NCBI RefSeq assembly: GCF_964656455.1
Contig: NC_135720.1
Coordinates: 103,986,696-104,050,695, forward strand
Source of the DNA: Halichoerus grypus
Taxonomy: Eukaryota > Chordata > Mammalia > Carnivora > Phocidae
Length of the DNA stretch: 64,000 nt
Direction: 5' to 3'
In this document: in pieces, positions 58,841-64,000 of the stretch
Position numbering within the stretch: the first letter of the stretch is position 1
Layout: the number at the start of each line of letters is the position of its first letter
Program-made: the position numbers and the translations under genes
The notes under the pieces: model-generated
Database searches by the model: none
Told to the model about the DNA's origin: nothing
The model's input: the letters and a program-made list of their open reading frames with translations, nothing else

Positions 58841-59050
58841 AGTGTTTTCGTTTTGTTTGTTTGTTTGTTTAAGATTTCATTTATTTGACACAGAGAGAGT
58901 ACAAGCAGGGGGAGAGGGAGAAGCAGGCTCCCGCTCAGCAGAGAGCCCAACTGGGGCTTGATCCCAGGACTCTGAGATCATGACCTGAGCCGAAGGCAGA
59001 CGCTTAACCGACTGAGCCACCCTGGTGACCAAGTGTTTTTGTTTTCTTTG
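58841..59050 (-). mobile_element. CAN-SINE nested in L1, antisense
   Basis: The body is about 58860-59031: TTTGTTTGTTTGTTT, 'aagatttcatttatttgacac', 'ggggcttgatcccagg', 'cttaaccgactgagccaccctgg'. Flanks AGTGTTTTCGTTTTGTTTG and AGTGTTTTTGTTTTCTTTG (two differences). Confidence 0.94.
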
Positions 59051-61939
59051 GGTAAATACCCAGTAGTGGAATTACTGGATCATATGGTATTTTTATGTTT
59101 AATTTTTCACCCATTTTCCACCATGGTTGCACCAATTTATGTTCCCACCAACAGTCACAAGGGTTCCCTTTGGTGTACATTCTTGACAACACTAGGTGTT
59201 TCTTGTATCTTTTATTTTAGCCATTCTGACTGGTATTAGGTGTTATCTCATTGTGGTTTTGGTTTACATTTCCCTGATGAGTAGTGATGTTAAGTGTCTT
59301 TTCATTTGTTAGCCATCTGTATGCCTTCTTTGTAAAATGTCTATTCAGGTTTTCGCATTTTTGATCAGATTATTTTTTGCTGTTGAGTTACATGAGTTCT
59401 TTTTGTAGTTTGGAAATTAACCCTTTATTGGACATATCATTTGCAAATATCTTCTCCCATTCAGTAGGCTGCCCTTTCATTTTGTTGATGGCTTTCTTCT
59501 CTGTTCAAAGCTTTTTAGTTTGATATGGTTCCAGTTGTTTATTCTTGCTTTTGTAGTCTTTGCCTGAGCAGACAGATCCAGAAAAATATTGCTAAGATTG
59601 AGATCCAAGAATTTACTGCCCATGTTTTCTTTTAGGAGTTCCATGGTTTCAGATTTTACATTTACGTTTGTAATCTATTTTGAGTTTATTTTTGTGTATG
59701 GTTTAAGAAAATTAGTTCAGTCTCATATTTTTGGATGTGGCTCTTCAGTTTTTCCAGCATTATTTATTGAAGAGACTGTCTTTCCCATTGTATATTCTTT
59801 CCTCCTCTGTCATAGATTAATTTCACCATATAAATGTGGGTTTATTTCTGGACTCTATTCTCTTCTGTTGATCTATTTGTCTATTTTTTTGTGTGTCAGT
59901 GCCATACTGTTTTGATTACTATAGCTTTGTAGTATAGTATGGAATCTAGGATTGTGATACTTCCAATTTGTTCTTTTTTCTCAAGATTGCTTTGACTTTT
60001 CAGGATCTTTTCTAGTTCCATACAAATTTTAGGATTATTCTAGTTTTGTGAAAAATACTTTTTCATAGAATCATATTGAATCTGTAGGTTGCTTTTCATA
60101 CTGTAGACATGTTACGATATTTTTCTCCCCAAAATTCATGAGCATGGAGTATCTTTCCATTTATTTGTGTTGTCTTCAATTTCTTTGATCAGTGTCTTAA
60201 AGTTTTCAGAGTACAGGCCTTTCACCTCCTTGGTTAAATTTATTCCTAGTCTTTAATTTATTTTGATGCATTTGTAAATAGACTTATTTCTTTAATTTCT
60301 TTTTCTGATAGTTGTGGTTCCACCACAACAGACTTACGCATATTAATTTAGTATCCAGCAATTTTACTGATTTAATTTATTAGTTCTAATAGTTTTTTGG
60401 TGGAGTTTTAGGGTTTTCTATATATAATATCATGCTATCTGTAAATAGTGATAGTTTTACTTCTTCCTTGCCAATTTAGATGTGTTTTATTTCTCTTTCT
60501 TGACTGCTTGCTGTGGCTAGGACTTCTAATGCTATGTCGCATAAATGTGGCAAGAGTGGGCATCCTTTTCTTGTTCCTGATCATAGAAGAAAAAGTTTCA
60601 GCTTTTCATTATTGAGTATGATGTTAGTTATGGGTTTGTCATATATGGCCTTTATGATGTTGAGATATCTTTCCTCTACACCGTTCGTTGATAGTTTTTA
60701 TAATGAACGGATGTTGAATTTTGTCATATGCTTTTTCTGCATCTGTTGAGATGATCATATGGTTTTATCTTTCATTTTGTTAATGTGACATATCACATTG
60801 AACCATCCTCGTATCCCTTAAATCAGTCTCACTTGTTTGTGGTGAATGATCCTTTTAATGTAGTTTTGAATTTGGTTTGCTAATATTTTGTTGAGGATTT
60901 TTGCCTCTGTGTTGATTAGGGGTATTTGTCACTTTCTTTTTTGTAGTATCTTTGTCACGTTTGGTATCAGGATAATTCTGGCCTCATAGAATGAATTTGG
61001 AAGCATTTGTTCCTCTCCAATTTTTTGGAATAGTTTGAGAAGGATAGGTATTAACTTTCTCTTTAATTTTTTGTAGAATTTACCTTTGAAGCTATCTGGT
61101 CTTGGAGTTTTGTGGTTTGGGAGTGTTTGATTTCTGACTCCATTTCATTACTGTTAATTGATCTGTTCAGATTTTCTATTTCTTCCTCATTCAGTCTTAG
61201 AAGAATGTATGTTTATAGGAATTAATCCATTTCTTCTTGATTTTACAGTTTGTTGACATATAATCTTTTTTAGTAATCTCTTATAGTCCTTTGTATTTTG
61301 TGATGTCAGTTGTAATCTCTTCACTTTAATTTCTGATTTTGAGTCCTCTCTCTTTTTCTTGGTGAGTCTTGTTAAAGGTTTATCAGTGTTGTTTATCCTT
61401 TCAGAGAACCAGGTTTTAGTTTCATTGATCTTTTCTATTTTATTTTTTAGTTTGTATGTAATTTGCTTCTGTTCTGATCTTTATTTTTTCCCTCTACTAA
61501 CTTTGGGCTTTGTTTGTTCTTTTTCTAGTTCTTTAAAGTATAAGGTTTGACTGTTTATTTGAGATTTTTTGTTTGTTTCTTAAAGTGGGTCTGTATTTCT
61601 ATAAACATCTTTCTTAGACCTGCTTTTGTTGTTTTTCAAATATTTTGAACCATTGTGTTTTCATTTTCATATGTCTTTGGGTATTTTTTGATTTGCTCTT
61701 TTACTTTTTTCATTGTCCCATTGGTTTTTTAATAGCATGTTGATTAGTCTCACATGTTTGTGGGGTTTTTTCAGTATTTTTATTGTAATTGATTTCTAGA
61801 AATCAGAAAAGATATTTGATATGATTTCCATTTTTAAAAATTTATTAAGACTTGTTTTGTTATCTAACGTGTAATTTATCCTATAAAATGTTTCATATGC
61901 ACTTGAAAGGAATGTGTATTCTACTTATTTTGGATGGAA

Positions 61940-62000
61940 AGTTTCAAATATATATTTATATTAATAATTATATATAAATATATAATTTTTATATAATTTT
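61940..62000. repeat. AT-rich expansion in L1 endonuclease region
   Basis: Almost pure A and T (TATATTTATATTAATAATTATATATAAATATATAA), longer than the matching L1 position in other copies. It can fold on itself. Confidence 0.75.
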
Positions 62001-62886
62001 TCTGGTCTAATGTGTTGTTCAAAGCCACTTTTTTTCTTATTGCTTTTCTGTCTGGATGATCTATTTGTTGATGCTAAGTTCACTACTCTTACTGTGTTAC
62101 TGTTAGTTTCTCCCTTTATGTCTATTAATATTTGCTTTACATATTTAGATGCTCCTCTATAGGGTGGATAGTTACCATTCTTATATCTTTTTGCTATACT
62201 GATCCCTTTATCGTTATATTATGTCCTTCATTGTTTCTTGTTACCATCTTTTTTTAAAGTCTATTTTGTCTGATTATAAATATTGTTAACCCAACTATTT
62301 TTTATTTCCATATTAATGGAATGTGGTTTTCCATCTCATTTGGTCTGTATGTGTCTTTAGGTCTGAAGTGAGTCTTTTTGGCAGCATATGGATAGCCCTT
62401 GTGTTTTTATCCATCCAGTCACTCTCTGTCTTTTGATTTGAGTATTTATTTTATTTATAATTAAAGTAACTACTGGTAAGCATGTAATTATTGTCACTTT
62501 GTTAATTGTTTTCTAGCTGTTTTTGTACAACAAAACAAAGTTGTCTGTTTCTTCTTCTCTTGCTTTCTTCCCTTGTGATTCGATGACTTTATTTTATATC
62601 ATTTTTTGATTAATTTCTTTTTGTTTTTTTGTGCGTATATTCAAGGTTTTTGGTTTTGGGTTATAAAGAGGATCATATATATCATCTAATGTAGATAGCA
62701 GTTTATATTAAGTTGATGTTTGCTGAATTTCGAACATATTTGTAAAGTGCTCTATCATTACTCCCCCTTCACATTTTATGCATGTGATATCATATTTTAC
62801 ATCATTTTATTTTATATTGTTCCTCATGTAATTATTATAGATATAATTTATTTTACTCCTTTTGTTTTTTAATCTTTGTATTAGCT

Positions 62887-63108
62887 TTATAAGGAATTAC
62901 TAAGATTGGTTGCTTTCCATACCCTGTCTTTGAGATTGCTGATCTGTTCTTCTACATCCTCTAATCTACTATTGATTTCCTCTAGCATATTTTTCATTTG
63001 TTTATTGCATTCTTTTACACCGACTTTTTTTTTCTTCTGTCTTTTGTTGAAGTTCTCATTGGGTTCATGCTTTGTTCTCTCAAGTCTATTGAGTACCTTT
63101 ATAATCAT
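62887..63108 (-). pseudogene. L1 ORF1p coiled-coil remnant
   Basis: The minus-strand frame contains NMLEEINSRLEDVEEQISNL, the heptad coiled coil that trimerises L1 ORF1p (leucines and isoleucines at a/d spacing). The RNA-binding and C-terminal domains that should follow at lower coordinates were not recognised. ORF1 is therefore deleted or too diverged, and the piece is not functional. Confidence 0.85.
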
Positions 63109-63273
63109 TAATTCAAACCCTATCAGGTAGGTTGTTTATCTGCATTTCATATAGCTATCTTTCTGAGGTGAGGTTTTATCTTTCATTTGGAACTTATTCC
63201 TCTGTCTTCTCATTATGTTTGACTCTTTGTGTTTGTTACTGTGTAATAGGCTGGTCACCTATCTCCTGGTTTT

Positions 63274-63516
63274 GAAAGTAGTGGCTTTATTTTTTTTTTA
63301 TTTTTTATTTTTTAATTTTTTTATTGTTATGTTAATCCCCATACATTACATCATTAGTTTTAGATATAGTGTTCCATGATTCATTGTTTGTGCATAACAC
63401 CCAGTGCTCCATGCAGAACGTGCCCTCCTCAATACCCATCACCAGGCTAACCCATCCTCCCAACCCCCTCCCCTCTAGAACCCTCAGTTTGTTTTTCAGG
63501 AAAGTAGTGGCTTTAT
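63274..63516 (-). mobile_element. 209-bp arctoid-type L1 3' tail, antisense, with exact 17-bp duplication
   Basis: The insert 63291-63499 has a T-rich tail, 'tgttaatccccatacattacatcattagttttag', 'cattgtttgtgcataacacccagtgctcc' and 'accaggctaacccatcc'. GAAAGTAGTGGCTTTAT is exact at 63274-63290 and 63500-63516, so this is a recent insertion. Confidence 0.97.
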
Positions 63517-64000
63517 GTAGAAGGCATCCTGTGGTGCCCCGTTGCTCAGTCTTTCCTGGTCACCAGGACAGGTGCTCTAGGGGTGCTACCTGTATGGGCT
63601 ATGTGCTACTTTCTATTTTGGCTGGACTGTTACTGCTGCCTGCATCCTGGTGGTCAGGGATGGCCATTAACCCAACAATCTACAAGGACTGGCCGTGACT
63701 GCTGTGGACACGCTGTTGGGCAAGGGTTGTCCCTCGTGTGCTGTCTGTGAGGTGGGGCTTCAGTTGCTATGTACATGCTGGTAGGTGGCGCTGGCTGCTT
63801 TTTCTCCCCAGGGCAGAAATCAGTCTGGAGGGTACTGCTCTGGCTGCAGCTGCCCACTAGGTGTGGTGAAACTGGTGGTCACTCTGGAGGGACACTGGGT
63901 CCTACTGAGGATGCTTGCTCGGTGTGGTCATGCAGGAGGGCTGCTTTGGAGGGGCACCTGCTGGAGCAGGCATGTTGGGTGGGGCAGATCTGCAGGGGAA
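63517..64000 (-). mobile_element. GC-richer segment, probable L1 5' UTR, antisense
   Basis: The sequence becomes rich in GCTG and GGTGG ('gctgctttggaggggcacctg', 'ctgcagctgccc'), unlike the flanks. Position directly 5' of the ORF1 remnant and this composition fit an L1 5' UTR/promoter. The frames at 63369-63698 and 63654-63857 are chance frames. It is the only sizeable GC-rich part of the window. Confidence 0.65.

Larger units (their letters stand above)
58273..64000 (-). mobile_element. Near-complete decayed L1, antisense, running off the window
   Basis: Order on the plus strand: 3' UTR (58273-58520), ORF2 C-terminus to endonuclease (58520-62440), a pre-ORF2 region (62440-62880), an ORF1 remnant (62887-63108), and GC-richer 5' sequence (63517-64000). 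The minus-strand frame at 58514-58738 includes NWTDLEGIMLSEISQ; 59004-59192 includes IPYDPVIPLLGIYPKK. Frames are heavily broken. A SINE sits at 58860-59031 and an L1 tail at 63291-63499. The 5' end is outside the window. Confidence 0.88.

Noticed and set aside
63369..63857. Frames of 109 and 67 codons on opposite strands near the right edge
   Set aside because: They span an L1 tail junction and GC-rich L1 5' sequence, with no recognisable domain.
1..64000. CRISPR arrays, operons, riboswitches or bacterial-type systems
   Set aside because: The window is clearly mammalian nuclear DNA, and no regularly spaced repeats with unique spacers were seen. The regular-looking repeats are dispersed SINEs.

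Overview
This is a window of mammalian nuclear DNA from a carnivoran. It is AT-rich and dominated by transposons, and I recognise no complete host protein-coding gene, rRNA gene or functional tRNA gene. The clearest lineage marker is about 17 copies of the roughly 200-bp tRNA-derived CAN-SINE, with a head reading CCTGGGTGGCTCAG, a B-box-like GGATCGAGCCC, a CT-rich region and an AAATAAATAAA tail. Their diagnostic bases look like the arctoid (bear/seal/mustelid) forms rather than the dog-specific subfamily. Short L1 3' ends of a type I associate with arctoid genomes agree. A bear or pinniped is my best guess. The species cannot be fixed from sequence alone.

Layout. 1-5.7 kb: two antisense L1 pieces, a 5'-UTR part and an ORF2 part; the ORF2 part is split by an antisense LTR. 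5.7-15.4 kb: mostly single-copy DNA with old MIR and L2 copies, a sense L1 ORF2 end, an MLT2-type LTR, a GT microsatellite and an internally deleted Tigger1 DNA transposon. 15.9-24.3 kb: a dense cluster of antisense L1M 3' ends, seven SINEs (counting the one at 24.2 kb), an MLT1-type LTR end, a second antisense LTR and a GT repeat. 24.3-28.4 kb: an unidentified GC-richer patch, an L2 copy that still shows reverse-transcriptase motif A, a MIR-like copy and two copies of an ancient dispersed repeat. 28.4-38.9 kb: a repeat-poor block with no SINE and no large L1. 39-46.6 kb: an antisense L1 ORF2, another L1 3' region and four SINEs. 46.6-51 kb: unique DNA with L2 and MIR. 51-64 kb: two long L1s tail to tail, the first sense and the second antisense, carrying nested SINEs and tiny L1 tails.

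Nothing here works as a gene system. The sequence records layered retrotransposition: MIR, L2 and DNA transposons are oldest, then L1M and LTRs, then CAN-SINEs and arctoid L1 tails with recognisable target-site duplications. L1 pieces are strongly biased to the minus strand, which would fit an intron of a plus-strand gene. The repeat-poor block and a few splice-site-flanked segments in it are the best places to look for host function. I do not claim a new biological system here.
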